A stretch of DNA of 35,196 bases, taken from positions 1 to 35,196 of the forward strand of contig JANXSX010000108.1 in NCBI GenBank assembly GCA_025356475.1, read 5' to 3'. Of the stretch, positions 21,542-31,052 are shown one piece after another. The translations under genes and the position numbers were made by a program. Each line of letters begins with the position of its first letter. The first letter of the stretch is position 1. The stretch is from Isosphaeraceae bacterium. GTDB lineage: Bacteria > Planctomycetota > Planctomycetia > Isosphaerales > Isosphaeraceae. The notes below the pieces were generated by a model. That model was given only the letters and a program-made list of their open reading frames with translations. It ran no database searches and was not told the origin of the DNA.

Positions 21542-24223
21542 ATGACGGACGCGCCCAAGTACGTGTACTCGTTTGGTGGCGGCAAGGCCGAGGGCAAGGC
21601 CGACATGAAGACCTTGCTGGGTGGTAAGGGGGCTAACCTCGCCGAAATGAGCGTCATCGGCATTCCCGTCCCACCGGGCTTCACGATCACGACCGAAGTC
21701 TGCGCTCAGTATTATGAAGATGGGCAGAAAATGCCCGAGGCCGCCAAACCTCAGATCGCCGCAGCGATCACCCAGATGGAGCAGACATTCGGATCGAAGC
21801 TCGGTGATCCATCTAACCCGCTCCTAGTCTCGGTTCGCTCCGGTGCCGCGCTCTCGATGCCCGGCATGATGAATACGATTCTCAACCTTGGCCTGACCGA
21901 CGCCGCAGTCGAAGGCATCGCCAAGAAAACTGGTAATCTGCGATTTGCCTACGATGGCTATCGCCGCCTGATCGACATGTTCGGCTCCGTCGTCATGGGC
22001 GTCGAACACGAGGCGTTCGAGCACGAACTTCAGCATCTCAAGGACTTACGCGGCGTCAAGCTCGATACCGAACTCTCGGGAGAGGACCTCAAGGTTCTCG
22101 TCGACAAGTATAAGGCCATCTACAAGGCCCACACCAAGCACGACTTCCCCCAAGATCCCAAGGTTCAGCTCGATGCGGCCGTCGAAGCCGTTTTCCGGAG
22201 CTGGAACGGTAAGAAGGCCATTGAGTACCGCCGAATCGAGCGGATCACCGGACTCAAGGGCACAGCCGTTAACGTCCAGGCGATGGTCTTCGGCAACATG
22301 GGTGAGACCTCGGGGACTGGTGTGGCCTTCACTCGCGACCCGAACACCGGCGAAGACGTCTTCTACGGCGATTACCTGATCAATGCCCAAGGAGAGGACG
22401 TCGTCGCGGGTATCCGGACTCCTGAGCCAATCAGCCGCCTCGAAGATGACATGCCCAAGGTTTACGCGCAATTGATGGGTATCCGTCAGAAGCTCGAAAC
22501 CCACTATAAGGAAATGCAGGACATCGAGTTCACGGTGCAGGAGGGCGTGCTCTACATGCTCCAAACCCGCAGCGGAAAGCGAACCGGGACCGCTGCCGTG
22601 CGGATCGCCGTTGAGTTCGCTAATACCGGCGTGATCGATCGGGCGACGGCTGTCAAGCGAGTCAGCCCAGACAGCCTGAACCACCTGCTCCTTCCTCAGC
22701 TCGATCCCAAAAGCAAGACGGCTGTGGTTGCCGTCGGAATCGCAGCCAGTCCAGGAGCTGCCAGCGGTAAGGTGATTCTGTCGGCGGAAGCCGCCGTTGA
22801 GTTCGCCAAGGAACACCCGACCGAGCCGATCCTGCTCGTTCGTAAAGAGACCAGCCCTGAAGATGTGGCCGGTATGGCACTTGCCCAGGGAATTCTGACG
22901 GCAACAGGTGGGAAAGCCAGCCATGCTGCTGTTGTCGCTCGCGGCTGGGGCAAGCCCTGTGTCGTCGGTTGCGACGCGATCAAGATCGACGAGGCCAAGG
23001 GGATCGTCACAATCGCCGGCATCGTGGTGAAGTCGGGTGATTTTATCACCATCAACGGCACGACCGGCGATGTCATGATCGGCAAAGCCGCCACTGTGGC
23101 ACCGACGATGACCGGCGACTTCTCGACCTTGATGGGGTGGGCCGACGAATACCGGACCATGAAAGTTCGGACCAACGCCGACTCGCCCAAGGATGCACTC
23201 AAAGCCCGTGAGTTTGGCGCTGAAGGCATTGGTCTTTGTCGCACCGAGCACATGTTCTTCGAAGGCCAGCGCATCGTCGACATGCGGAAGATGATCCTCG
23301 CCGACGACGAGGCAGGTCGGAAGTCCGCCCTGGAGGCTCTCGAACCGTACCAACGTGACGACTTCATCGGGATCTTTGAGGCGATGGCCGGTTACCCGGT
23401 CACCATCCGTCTTCTTGACCCGCCGCTTCACGAGTTTCTTCCCCAGCATGACAACATCGCTGGTCAGGAAGAGGTCGCCAAGCAGCTCGGGATCTCTTTG
23501 GACAAGGTCAAGCACCGGGTTGAGGAGCTTCACGAGTCCAACCCGATGCTCGGCCTGCGCGGCTGCCGGCTGGCGATCCTCTACCCTGAGATCGGCGACA
23601 TGCAGATCCGGGCCATCATCGACGCGGCCATCGCTGTCAAGAAGAAGGGGATCGACGTCCTACCCGAGATCATGATCCCGCTCGTCGGGACTGTTGAAGA
23701 GCTGGTCTTCTTGAAGACCCGGGCGGTGGCCATCGCTGATAAATTGATTGCCGCGAGTGGCGTCAAGGTCGAGTACCTGGTTGGTACCATGATCGAGGTA
23801 CCGCGTGCCGCCCTGACTGCGGACCTGATCGCGGAGGAGGCCCAGTTCTTCTCGTTCGGGACCAACGACCTGACCCAGATGACGTTCGGTTTCAGCCGTG
23901 ACGACATCAAGTCATTCATGGGTGCGTACATCGACGGCAAGATCCTCAAGGTCGACCCCTTCCAGACTCTTGACGCGTCCGGAGTTGGCCAGCTTGTGGA
24001 GATGGGCGTGGCCAAGGGCCGGGCCGCTCGGAAGGCCAAGCACAACGAGCACCTCAAGGTCGGGATCTGCGGCGAACACGGTGGAGACCCGGAAAGCGTT
24101 AACTTCTGCCATCGCACGGGGCTCGACTATGTCTCGTGCTCGCCTTATCGGGTCCCGATCGCCCGTCTTGCTGCGGCCCAAGCTGCCCTCGAAGGGGGTA
24201 AGTCGATCAGTCGCGATCGCTGA
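21542..24223 (+). CDS. ppdK: pyruvate, phosphate dikinase
   Basis: An 893-residue cytosolic enzyme that interconverts pyruvate, ATP and phosphate with PEP, AMP and pyrophosphate, linking glycolysis and gluconeogenesis. The N-terminal ATP-grasp part has LLGGKGANLAEM (about residues 25-36) and SVRSGAALSMPGMM. The swivelling phosphohistidine domain has TGGKASHAAVVAR with catalytic H461. The C-terminal PEP/pyruvate barrel has GLCRTEHMF, GTNDLTQMTFG and C843 in GICGEHGGDP as the general acid. The length matches the bacterial enzyme (about 875-900). The frame is open 33 codons upstream, but MTDAPKYVYSFGGG is the family-typical start; its ribosome site is weak. It has its own sigma-70-like promoter and no obvious operon partner. 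A 495-codon antisense frame over it is a coding-bias shadow. Confidence 0.97.
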   Translation: MTDAPKYVYSFGGGKAEGKADMKTLLGGKGANLAEMSVIGIPVPPGFTITTEVCAQYYEDGQKMPEAAKPQIAAAITQMEQTFGSKLGDPSNPLLVSVRSGAALSMPGMMNTILNLGLTDAAVEGIAKKTGNLRFAYDGYRRLIDMFGSVVMGVEHEAFEHELQHLKDLRGVKLDTELSGEDLKVLVDKYKAIYKAHTKHDFPQDPKVQLDAAVEAVFRSWNGKKAIEYRRIERITGLKGTAVNVQAMVFGNMGETSGTGVAFTRDPNTGEDVFYGDYLINAQGEDVVAGIRTPEPISRLEDDMPKVYAQLMGIRQKLETHYKEMQDIEFTVQEGVLYMLQTRSGKRTGTAAVRIAVEFANTGVIDRATAVKRVSPDSLNHLLLPQLDPKSKTAVVAVGIAASPGAASGKVILSAEAAVEFAKEHPTEPILLVRKETSPEDVAGMALAQGILTATGGKASHAAVVARGWGKPCVVGCDAIKIDEAKGIVTIAGIVVKSGDFITINGTTGDVMIGKAATVAPTMTGDFSTLMGWADEYRTMKVRTNADSPKDALKAREFGAEGIGLCRTEHMFFEGQRIVDMRKMILADDEAGRKSALEALEPYQRDDFIGIFEAMAGYPVTIRLLDPPLHEFLPQHDNIAGQEEVAKQLGISLDKVKHRVEELHESNPMLGLRGCRLAILYPEIGDMQIRAIIDAAIAVKKKGIDVLPEIMIPLVGTVEELVFLKTRAVAIADKLIAASGVKVEYLVGTMIEVPRAALTADLIAEEAQFFSFGTNDLTQMTFGFSRDDIKSFMGAYIDGKILKVDPFQTLDASGVGQLVEMGVAKGRAARKAKHNEHLKVGICGEHGGDPESVNFCHRTGLDYVSCSPYRVPIARLAAAQAALEGGKSISRDR

Positions 24224-24612
24224 TCACCCGGAATTTGGTGGTTCCGGATAACGTCACAAGCGTCGCGGGGCACCGTCTTCTCGGAAGGTGCTCCGTTGGC
24301 GTTTGAGCAGGCGAGGATCGATTTCGACTCCGAGTCCGCAGGATCCCGACGACTGACTCAGCAATTCCGCGTGATTGCTTGTTCGGAGGGTTCCGCTGTG
24401 GTAGCCTCAACTTATCATCCATCCGGTCATCTCTCAGGCCGAGTCGGTGCCGACCGCTCCGTGGCGTATCGATAGATTCCCGTCGTGCTTGCGTATTCAC
24501 CGTCTCGTTTTGTCTTTGTCCATCACAATCCGTTGATTGAACCGCGAACCAAGGGCGGGCGCGGTCGCGCCCGCAGTGTTTCAACACGGCCCCGAACCCG
24601 GAGCCTTCTCCC
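24224..24612. other. intergenic region before the pilus locus, with a GC-rich hairpin
   Basis: No gene seen in 389 nt. GCGGGCGC-GGTC-GCGCCCGC (24555-24574) is a very stable 8-bp stem 38 nt before the first ATPase gene, so it would lie in its leader and may affect translation or RNA stability. A weaker imperfect stem near 24269-24297 follows ppdK. No clear -35/-10 pair was found. Confidence 0.45.
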
Positions 24613-26385
24613 ATGGCCAAACAGAGCCGTGACTGGACGGAAATCCTGATCCGGCGCGGGGTCATCGGCCCCGACCAGCTCCAGGAAGCCCAACGGATGG
24701 GCGGATCGTCCGCCGAGGAGGCACTTGCCAAGCTTGGCTATGCCGATGCCGACGATATCATGAAAGCGAAGGCCGAGCAGTACAACTACAAGTACGTCGA
24801 CCTCCGCGAAGTCACCATCCCCGAAAATGTCATCGCTCAACTCCCCGAGAGCCTGGCACGCGAAAACTCGGTCATGCCACTCGCTCTTGAAGGTGGTGTC
24901 ATGCACGTCATCGTGCATGATCCCCTCGATTTCGAGACCATCGACAAGCTCCGGTTCGTCCTGAATAAGGAGATCGAGGTTGCGCTTGCTCCCAAGCAGG
25001 CCATTGTCGAGGCGATCAACAAATACTACGGCGGATCGTCCGGCGAGACCGAGTCGGTCGACTCGATGCTTCAGGAGTTCTCCGACACTGCGATCGACTT
25101 CTCAGATGACGGGCCAGGAGGAGGCAGCAAGGGTTCGGGTGCAAATACGCTCGAAGAGGGGGACGCCCCGGTCATCCGCCTCGTCCACTTGATTATCCAA
25201 GAAGCGGTGACCAGCCGGGCCTCGGACATTCACATTGAGCCGTTCGCGGACCGGGTGCGAATTCGGTATCGGATCGACGGCGTGTTGATGGAGCGAGACT
25301 CTGCCCCACGACGCCTCCTGGGTTCGATCGTCAGTCGTATTAAGATCATGGGCTCGATCGACATCGCCGAGAAACGTCGTCCTCAGGACGGGCGTGTGAA
25401 GATCAACGTAGCCGGGAAGGATATTGACCTTCGTGTCAGTATCCTGCCCACCAGCCACGGCCAATCGGTGGTCATGCGTATCCTGGACCGAGATAACATC
25501 AAGGTCGGGCTTCGCGACCTGGGGTTCAGCGACGACGACTGGAAACGCTTCTCGGTTCTGATCAAGCGACCGAATGGTATCTTGCTCGTCACGGGGCCGA
25601 CCGGGTCGGGCAAGACGACAACCCTCTACGCAGCGCTGAACGAACTCAACCGACCCGACACCAAGATCATTACAGCGGAGGATCCTGTCGAGTATTACTT
25701 GCCAGGTGTCAACCAATGTGAGGTCAAAGCGAAGATCGGTATGACGTTCGCTCGGATCATTCGGGCCATGCTCCGGCAGAATCCGAACATCCTTCTGGTC
25801 GGTGAAATTCGGGACGAAGAGACGGCCAATACCGCCATCCAGGCCTCGCTCACCGGACACTTGGTTTTCAGTACACTCCATACGAACGATGCACCGAGCG
25901 CTGTAACGAGACTGGTCGATATCGGCGTTCAGCCGTTTCTCGTCGCTAGCTCGGTCATGGCCATCATGGCGCAACGGCTCGTACGGAAGACCTGCCCCAA
26001 GTGTCGGGCTCGTTACGAGCCGCCAGCGCACGTTTTGATCGGCCTCGGCCTCAAACCTGAACTGGCCAAGAAGGCCAATTTCATGAGAGGTAAGGGTTGC
26101 CAGAACTGCGGTAAGAAGGGGTATCGAGGTCGAATGGGCATCTACGAACTGATGTCGATGACCAACGCCATCCGTGAGATGACATTCAAAGGCGAACCAA
26201 CGCAAAATCTCCGTAAAGTGGCTCGCAAAGAGGGGATGCGAACACTCTTCGAAGACGGGATGATCAAAGCCCTCAAGGGGCTGACCACTATCGACGAGGT
26301 CGTTCGCATCACCAAACAGGATCAAGTGGCCGACGCACCACCGCCTCCGCCCGCCGCGGCTGCTGCCCAGCCGGCAAAGGCCTAA
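24613..26385 (+). CDS. GspE/PilB-family secretion or pilus assembly ATPase
   Basis: A 590-residue hexameric ATPase that would power pilin or pseudopilin assembly at the inner membrane. The N-terminal MshEN-type domain covers about residues 8-140. After a Gly/Ser-rich acidic linker (about 140-178) comes the ATPase core: Walker A GPTGSGKT (328-335), the Asp box ITAEDPVEY, Walker B ILLVGEIRDEET, and the His box STLHTNDAPSAVTRL. A tetracysteine zinc site follows (C461/C464 and C496/C499), typical of PilB/GspE and absent from PilT. The tail ends in a Pro/Ala-rich stretch. GGAG lies 9 nt before the ATG. It is the first gene of the locus and is closed off by a strong terminator, so it may be expressed apart from the genes after it. 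Its motifs fall at the same residue numbers as in the paralog at 28006. Confidence 0.95.
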   Translation: MAKQSRDWTEILIRRGVIGPDQLQEAQRMGGSSAEEALAKLGYADADDIMKAKAEQYNYKYVDLREVTIPENVIAQLPESLARENSVMPLALEGGVMHVIVHDPLDFETIDKLRFVLNKEIEVALAPKQAIVEAINKYYGGSSGETESVDSMLQEFSDTAIDFSDDGPGGGSKGSGANTLEEGDAPVIRLVHLIIQEAVTSRASDIHIEPFADRVRIRYRIDGVLMERDSAPRRLLGSIVSRIKIMGSIDIAEKRRPQDGRVKINVAGKDIDLRVSILPTSHGQSVVMRILDRDNIKVGLRDLGFSDDDWKRFSVLIKRPNGILLVTGPTGSGKTTTLYAALNELNRPDTKIITAEDPVEYYLPGVNQCEVKAKIGMTFARIIRAMLRQNPNILLVGEIRDEETANTAIQASLTGHLVFSTLHTNDAPSAVTRLVDIGVQPFLVASSVMAIMAQRLVRKTCPKCRARYEPPAHVLIGLGLKPELAKKANFMRGKGCQNCGKKGYRGRMGIYELMSMTNAIREMTFKGEPTQNLRKVARKEGMRTLFEDGMIKALKGLTTIDEVVRITKQDQVADAPPPPPAAAAAQPAKA

Positions 26386-26399
26386 GCCCACCACACCTT

Positions 26400-26436
26400 G
26401 ACCCCGGTCCGATTTGCGTCGGGCCGGGGTCTTTTT
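26400..26436 (+). terminator. intrinsic terminator after the first ATPase gene
   Basis: GACCCCGG (26400-26407) pairs with CCGGGGTC (26424-26431); the stem extends inward to 13 pairs with one G-T and a 6-nt loop. TTTTT (26432-26436) follows directly. It lies 14 nt past the stop. Confidence 0.9.
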
Positions 26437-26650
26437 CACGCTAGTCCGCTCCACAAATCAGACGAGAGTCCAATGACCCGTCCCTGCCCAAAGGGATCGG
26501 GCCCATGCAAACCCGCCCCGCCGTTTGACCCGGTTGGGCTTGATCGGGATAATGTCCTTGTGAGCCGGGTTTCGCCTCCTCTTGGCGTAAGTCATTTCGC
26601 CCGTTCTCCATTCCCTTGGACACCTGGTCGGCGAGACAAAGTCAAGTACC

Positions 26651-26670
26651 CCCAGGGTGTTCGCCCTGGG
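26651..26670 (+). promoter_or_regulatory. stem-loop in the pilT leader
   Basis: CCCAGGG (26651-26657) and CCCTGGG (26664-26670) pair around TGTTCG, 58 nt before the pilT ATG. No T run follows, so it is not a terminator; a leader structure is more likely. The rest of the 343-nt gap (26386-26728) holds the terminator above and presumably the pilT promoter, which I cannot place. Confidence 0.4.
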
Positions 26671-26728
26671 AGTGTTCCAGTGGAAGTTGGGGGTCGTCAA
26701 CGAAGACCTCGCCGGAGGATGTGACCGA

Positions 26729-27865
26729 ATGGGTACTCTGCTCATCGACAAGCTGCTGACAACCGTTTGCACCCAGCGTGCAAGCGACTTGCACCTCACT
26801 GTCGGCAGTCCGCCGATGCTTCGGTTGCATGGTCACATGCGACCACTCGCGACTAAGGTGCTCGAGTCGGCCGACACAAGTGCATTAATGAAGAGCATCA
26901 CCCCTGAACGCTGCCAGCAGGAGCTTCAGGAAGTCGGAGGTTGCGACTTCGGATTTGCGTTCGGGGACATGGCTCGGTTCCGCGTTGCGATCTTTAAGCA
27001 GCGTGGTTTTGTTGGGCTGGTCTTGCGACGAATCCCCAACGAATTCCTCACCTTCGAGCAGCTCGGTCTGCCCAAGATTATTGAGGAATTGATCACCCGC
27101 CCCCGTGGTCTGATTCTGGTCACCGGGCCGACCGGATCGGGCAAGACAACCAGTTTGGCGAGCATGCTGAACTGGATCAATCACAACATGGATCGGCACA
27201 TCATCACGATCGAAGATCCCATCGAGTACTTCCACAAGCACGAGAAGTCGTTGGTCAATCAGCGTGAGATCGGGATCGATGTCCCCGACTTCCCTGAAGC
27301 CATTCGTCGCGCTCTGCGAATGGACCCCGACATCATCCTCGTCGGTGAGATGCGAGACTTGGCCACAATCCAGGCTGCGATCACGGCGGCGGAAACGGGA
27401 CACATCGTCTTCGGGACGCTTCACACCAACTCGGCGGAAGGAACAGTCAACCGAATCATCGACGTGTTCCCACAGGAACAACAAGATCAGATTCGGACGC
27501 AACTCTCGGTCGCCATCATTGGGATCCTGGCTCAAGCCCTTCTCCCTCGCAAGCCCAAGGGGTTGGTGGCTGCCTACGAAATGCTCGTGGTGACACCTGC
27601 GATCTCGAACTTGATTCGTGAAAACAAGACCTACCGAATTGATTCGTCGATCCAGACCGGGCGAAAGCACGGGATGATTCTGCTCGACGATAGCCTCTTC
27701 AACCTCTGGAAACAGGGGCTGGTCGAAGAGGAAGAAGTTCTCTTCAAAGCGCGAAAGCGGAATGAGCTGCGAGACCGAATCGAGCTCGCCAAGAAGGGTA
27801 TCTTCGAAGATGAGCCCGATGAGGAGGAAGAAGTGGCCGAGCCGTCCAAGAAAAAGAAAGACTAA
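26729..27865 (+). CDS. pilT: PilT-family twitching motility / pilus retraction ATPase
   Basis: A 378-residue hexameric ATPase that would depolymerise type IV pili at the inner membrane. It opens with the PilT-type N-terminal domain (ASDLHLTVGSPPMLR, about residues 18-32). Walker A is GPTGSGKT (133-140), the Asp box is TIEDPIEY, Walker B is IILVGEMRD, and the His box is GTLHTNSAEGTVNRI. AISNLIRE near residue 291 is the PilT-specific AIRNLIRE retraction motif with one change. There is no tetracysteine site, as expected for PilT. The C-terminal 25 residues are an unusual acidic-then-basic tail (EDEPDEEEE...KKKK). The frame is open upstream, but the ATG at 26729 gives the family N-terminus with GGAGG 10 nt before it. 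It sits between two PilB-type ATPases. Confidence 0.93.
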   Translation: MGTLLIDKLLTTVCTQRASDLHLTVGSPPMLRLHGHMRPLATKVLESADTSALMKSITPERCQQELQEVGGCDFGFAFGDMARFRVAIFKQRGFVGLVLRRIPNEFLTFEQLGLPKIIEELITRPRGLILVTGPTGSGKTTSLASMLNWINHNMDRHIITIEDPIEYFHKHEKSLVNQREIGIDVPDFPEAIRRALRMDPDIILVGEMRDLATIQAAITAAETGHIVFGTLHTNSAEGTVNRIIDVFPQEQQDQIRTQLSVAIIGILAQALLPRKPKGLVAAYEMLVVTPAISNLIRENKTYRIDSSIQTGRKHGMILLDDSLFNLWKQGLVEEEEVLFKARKRNELRDRIELAKKGIFEDEPDEEEEVAEPSKKKKD

Positions 27866-27878
27866 GTCCGGAATCGTC

Positions 27879-27904
27879 GAGGTTGACGGATCTCCGTCAA
27901 CCTC
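27879..27904. repeat. 12-bp perfect inverted repeat between pilT and pilB
   Basis: GAGGTTGACGGA (27879-27890) and its exact complement (27893-27904) are separated by 2 nt, 14 nt after the pilT stop. As RNA this is a strong stem-loop without a T run, so it may protect the upstream 3' end or tune read-through into pilB; as DNA it could bind a dimeric regulator. Confidence 0.6.
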
Positions 27905-28005
27905 AACGCCCGGCCAACATTTCAACCCTTGGGTGGCCCGATTGGGTCCCTCTGAGTCTTCTCGAATCGGTCGCGCTCGTCCCTGGAAGCGAAGGAACTA
28001 TTCTT

Positions 28006-29724
28006 ATGGCACGCCGGCTTGGCACCGTATTGGTCGACTTGGGCTACCTCGATGAGGAACAGCTCTGGAAGGTCATTGAAGAACAAAAGAAGAATCCCGG
28101 AGAGTTGATTGGCAAGGTCGCCACCCGGCTCGGGTTGGTGAGCGAAGATCGCGTGATGAAGGCGCTCGGCGAGCAGCTTGGCATGAAGGTTGTTCGCCTT
28201 GCGGATATGGCGATACCCTCAGAGCTGACCGAGATCGTCAACGAAACCATGGCCACTGCCTTCAAGGTGGTGCCGATCTCGATGAATAAGAAGGATAAAT
28301 CGATCAAGGTGGCGATGGCCGAACCCCAGAACCTGGGGACACTCGATAGCCTCCGTCAATTTGTGACAGTCCCTCTTGAAGCAGTGATCGCGACCGAGGA
28401 CGAAGTGAAGGCTGCGATCGAACGCCTCTATGCCGGGAAGCAGCAGTCGATTGCCGACGTTGTCAAAGAAATCGAAAACGACAAGGTTCTCACCGCGCAT
28501 CGGAACCGAAACGAGAATACGGTCGACCTGGAAGCGATCGAGGAAATGGCCGAAGCGGCCCCAGTTCGTAAACTTGTCAATATGATCTTGCTCTTGTCGA
28601 TCCGCGACAAGGCGAGCGATATCCACTTTGAACCTTTCGAAGAAGAATACAAGATTCGCTACCGGGTGGATGGTGTCCTCTACGAACTCGTCCCCCCTCC
28701 CAAGCATCTTTCACCAGCGATCGCCAGCCGTCTCAAGGTCATGTCGAACCTGGATATTGCCGAGCGTCGCCTGCCTCAGGACGGACGTATCGAGTTGAAT
28801 CTCGGCGGCAGCCAAGTCGATATTCGAGTCTCCACGTTGCCGACATTGTTCGGTGAGAGCGTGGTCCTCCGGATCTTGGACCGAACTGTCGTCCAGCTCG
28901 ACTTGAACAAGATCGGCATGCCCACCGACACACTCGCCGTCTGGCGCACCTTGATCGAGAAACCGAACGGGATCATCCTCGTTACTGGCCCGACCTCGTC
29001 GGGTAAGACGACGACCTTGTATGCGACGCTCAACGAGTTGAACAAGGTTGAGGACAAGATTATCACGACCGAGGAGCCTGTCGAGTACGACATTGATGGG
29101 CTCGTCCAGGTGCCGATCAATCCAGAGATCGGGGTCACATTCGCCGCCGCTCTTCGGGCAATCCTGCGCCAGGATCCCGACAAGATTTTGGTGGGAGAGA
29201 CCCGCGACCTGGAAACTGCGGAAATCTCGATTCAAGCCTCGTTGACCGGCCACATTGTATTCACAACTCTGCATACGAACGATGCCCCTTCCGCGATCAC
29301 TCGGCTGCGCGACATGGGTGTGCCGACGTTCTTGATCACAGCGACCATCGAAGGGGTGCTGGCACAGCGGCTGGTCCGCAAGATTTGCAACTTCTGTCGT
29401 ACGGAATTCACGCCGAGTGTTGAGGTCGGCATGGAGATCGGGATGACAATGGAGCAAATGCTCCAGAAGAAGTTTTACTACGGCAAGGGTTGCGAGAAGT
29501 GCAACAACACCGGTTACAAAGGCCGAATGGGAATTTATGAGCTTTTGCTCATGAACGACACGTTGCGTGAAATGGTCGTGAATGAGTCTTCGCTCGACGA
29601 TTTCCGGTCGGCCTGTCGCCGTTTCGGTATGCGAACCTTGCGTGAGACCGGCCTTACTCAAATCCACCAAGGGCTGACCTCGATCGAAGAGATCGTCCGC
29701 GAAACAATCCTCGACGACATTTGA
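28006..29724 (+). CDS. pilB: PilB/GspE-family pilus assembly ATPase
   Basis: A 572-residue paralog of the ATPase at 24613. The N-terminal MshEN-type domain (about residues 1-145) has GTVLVDLGYLDEEQL. The core has Walker A GPTSSGKT (328-335), Asp box TTEEPVEY, Walker B ILVGETRDLETAE and His box TTLHTNDAPSAITRL. The zinc tetracysteine is C461/C464 and C496/C499. It would assemble pilin subunits with the PilC platform encoded 54 nt downstream. The frame is open from 27883, but the ATG at 28006 gives the MARRLGTVLVDLG start with AAGGAA 8 nt upstream. The Asp box uses Glu-Glu in place of Glu-Asp. Placement next to pilC and pilT argues for a type IV pilus role over type II secretion, but the two systems cannot be separated by sequence alone. 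Confidence 0.95.
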   Translation: MARRLGTVLVDLGYLDEEQLWKVIEEQKKNPGELIGKVATRLGLVSEDRVMKALGEQLGMKVVRLADMAIPSELTEIVNETMATAFKVVPISMNKKDKSIKVAMAEPQNLGTLDSLRQFVTVPLEAVIATEDEVKAAIERLYAGKQQSIADVVKEIENDKVLTAHRNRNENTVDLEAIEEMAEAAPVRKLVNMILLLSIRDKASDIHFEPFEEEYKIRYRVDGVLYELVPPPKHLSPAIASRLKVMSNLDIAERRLPQDGRIELNLGGSQVDIRVSTLPTLFGESVVLRILDRTVVQLDLNKIGMPTDTLAVWRTLIEKPNGIILVTGPTSSGKTTTLYATLNELNKVEDKIITTEEPVEYDIDGLVQVPINPEIGVTFAAALRAILRQDPDKILVGETRDLETAEISIQASLTGHIVFTTLHTNDAPSAITRLRDMGVPTFLITATIEGVLAQRLVRKICNFCRTEFTPSVEVGMEIGMTMEQMLQKKFYYGKGCEKCNNTGYKGRMGIYELLLMNDTLREMVVNESSLDDFRSACRRFGMRTLRETGLTQIHQGLTSIEEIVRETILDDI

Positions 29725-29778
29725 TTCACCCCAGCGCCCCACCTCCGAGGTGTCAGCTAGCCAAGGGAGAGACGAGCC

Positions 29779-31026
29779 ATGCCGACGTTCTCTTATGAAG
29801 CGATGGACCATACAGGGCGTGAGGTGAAAGACACCATCGACGCCAACACGCAAGAAGAAGCCCAGCAACTGATCCGCCAGAAGGGGTTCTTCGTCACCAA
29901 GATCAGCGAGCGCGCCAAGGGGGGCGGCAAGAAAAAGGCGACCGCCAAGAAGGGGGGTCGTAAGAAAAAGAAGACGTTCACATTCGGTAAGATCTCGACC
30001 AAACAACTCTGTACGTTTACCCGTCAGCTCTCGACCTTGCAAGACGCAGGTCTGCCCATCTTGCGAAGCCTCCGAATTCTTGAAGGTCAGTGCAAGCCAG
30101 GCGTTCTCAAGAATGCACTCAGCGAAGTGGTCGATGATATCGAGAGCGGCTCGACTCTCTCCGAAGCGTTCCAGAAACACCCCAAGGCGTTCGACCGGCT
30201 CTACTGCAACATGATCAAGGCTGGCGAAGCGGGCGGTGCCCTCGAAGCCATTCTCCAGCGGTTGGCTGACTTCAAAGAAAAGTCGCAGACCCTGAAGCGA
30301 CGCATCAAGTCGGCAATGGTCTACCCGATGGTCGTGATCACCGTCGCCACCGCGATTGTGGGGTTCATTCTCTACTTCATCATTCCCAAGTTCGAGGCGA
30401 TTTTCAAAGACTTCGGTGTGGATCTACCGAAGATGACGATCTATTTGATCAAAGCCTCCAACTTCGTTGTCAAATATTATTACATTTGCTTGTTGGCACC
30501 ATTCTTTTTCTGGATCATTCTGAAGTTGATCCGGCGTCTTGAGACCGGCAGATATGTGACCGACCGAATTTTGCTCATGATTCCGGTCATGGGCCAAATC
30601 GCCGAAAAATCGACCGTCGCCCGCACCATGCGTACCCTCGGTACTTTGGTCCAGTCCGGCGTGCCCATCTTGGAAGCGCTTCACATCGTCCGCGACACGG
30701 CGGGCAACGCTGTTTTCGAGCGAGCTTTCTCACGAATTTATGAGAGCATTCGTGAAGGTGAAACGATCGCTCAACCGTTGAAAGAGTCACGAATCGTTGA
30801 CGACATCGTTGTTAATATGATCGATGTTGGTGAGGAGACCGGCGACCTTGACACGATGCTCAACAAGATCGCTGACAACTACGATGAAGAAGTGGAAACA
30901 CTGGTCGAGAGCTTGGTGAGCTTGCTCGAACCGATCATGATCGTGGTCCTCGGCGGGATCATCGGCTTCATCGTCATTGCCCTCTTCTTGCCGCTGATTC
31001 AGTTGATCAGCAAGCTGTCGGGTTAA
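29779..31026 (+). CDS. pilC: PilC/GspF-family inner-membrane platform protein
   Basis: A 415-residue polytopic membrane protein that forms the platform on which the assembly ATPase acts. The N-terminus FSYEAMDHTGREVKDTIDA and TKQLCTFTRQLSTLQDAGLPILRSL are typical of the family. There are two homologous cytoplasmic T2SSF domains (about 75-200 and 275-400), with membrane helices near 180-200, 230-250 and 378-405. Between the N-terminal strand region and the first domain is a very Lys-rich stretch (about residues 46-66, with KKKATAKK and RKKKK), longer than usual. GGGAGA lies before the ATG. It is 54 nt after pilB, with a small CACCTC/GAGGTG hairpin (29740-29752) in the gap, so the two are probably cotranscribed. 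Confidence 0.95.
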   Translation: MPTFSYEAMDHTGREVKDTIDANTQEEAQQLIRQKGFFVTKISERAKGGGKKKATAKKGGRKKKKTFTFGKISTKQLCTFTRQLSTLQDAGLPILRSLRILEGQCKPGVLKNALSEVVDDIESGSTLSEAFQKHPKAFDRLYCNMIKAGEAGGALEAILQRLADFKEKSQTLKRRIKSAMVYPMVVITVATAIVGFILYFIIPKFEAIFKDFGVDLPKMTIYLIKASNFVVKYYYICLLAPFFFWIILKLIRRLETGRYVTDRILLMIPVMGQIAEKSTVARTMRTLGTLVQSGVPILEALHIVRDTAGNAVFERAFSRIYESIREGETIAQPLKESRIVDDIVVNMIDVGEETGDLDTMLNKIADNYDEEVETLVESLVSLLEPIMIVVLGGIIGFIVIALFLPLIQLISKLSG

Positions 31027-31052
31027 AATCTCGGATGTAGTTCGGTGTGGTA

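Noticed and set aside
22046-23533. A 495-codon open frame antisense to ppdK
   Set aside because: It lies wholly inside a well-supported gene, has no recognisable domain and no ribosome site; high GC codon bias keeps such frames open.
25102-26454. A 450-codon frame antisense to the first pilus ATPase
   Set aside because: Same reason: a shadow of a clear GspE/PilB gene.
28711-30180. A 489-codon frame antisense to pilB and pilC
   Set aside because: It crosses two clear genes and their junction; no domain or signal.
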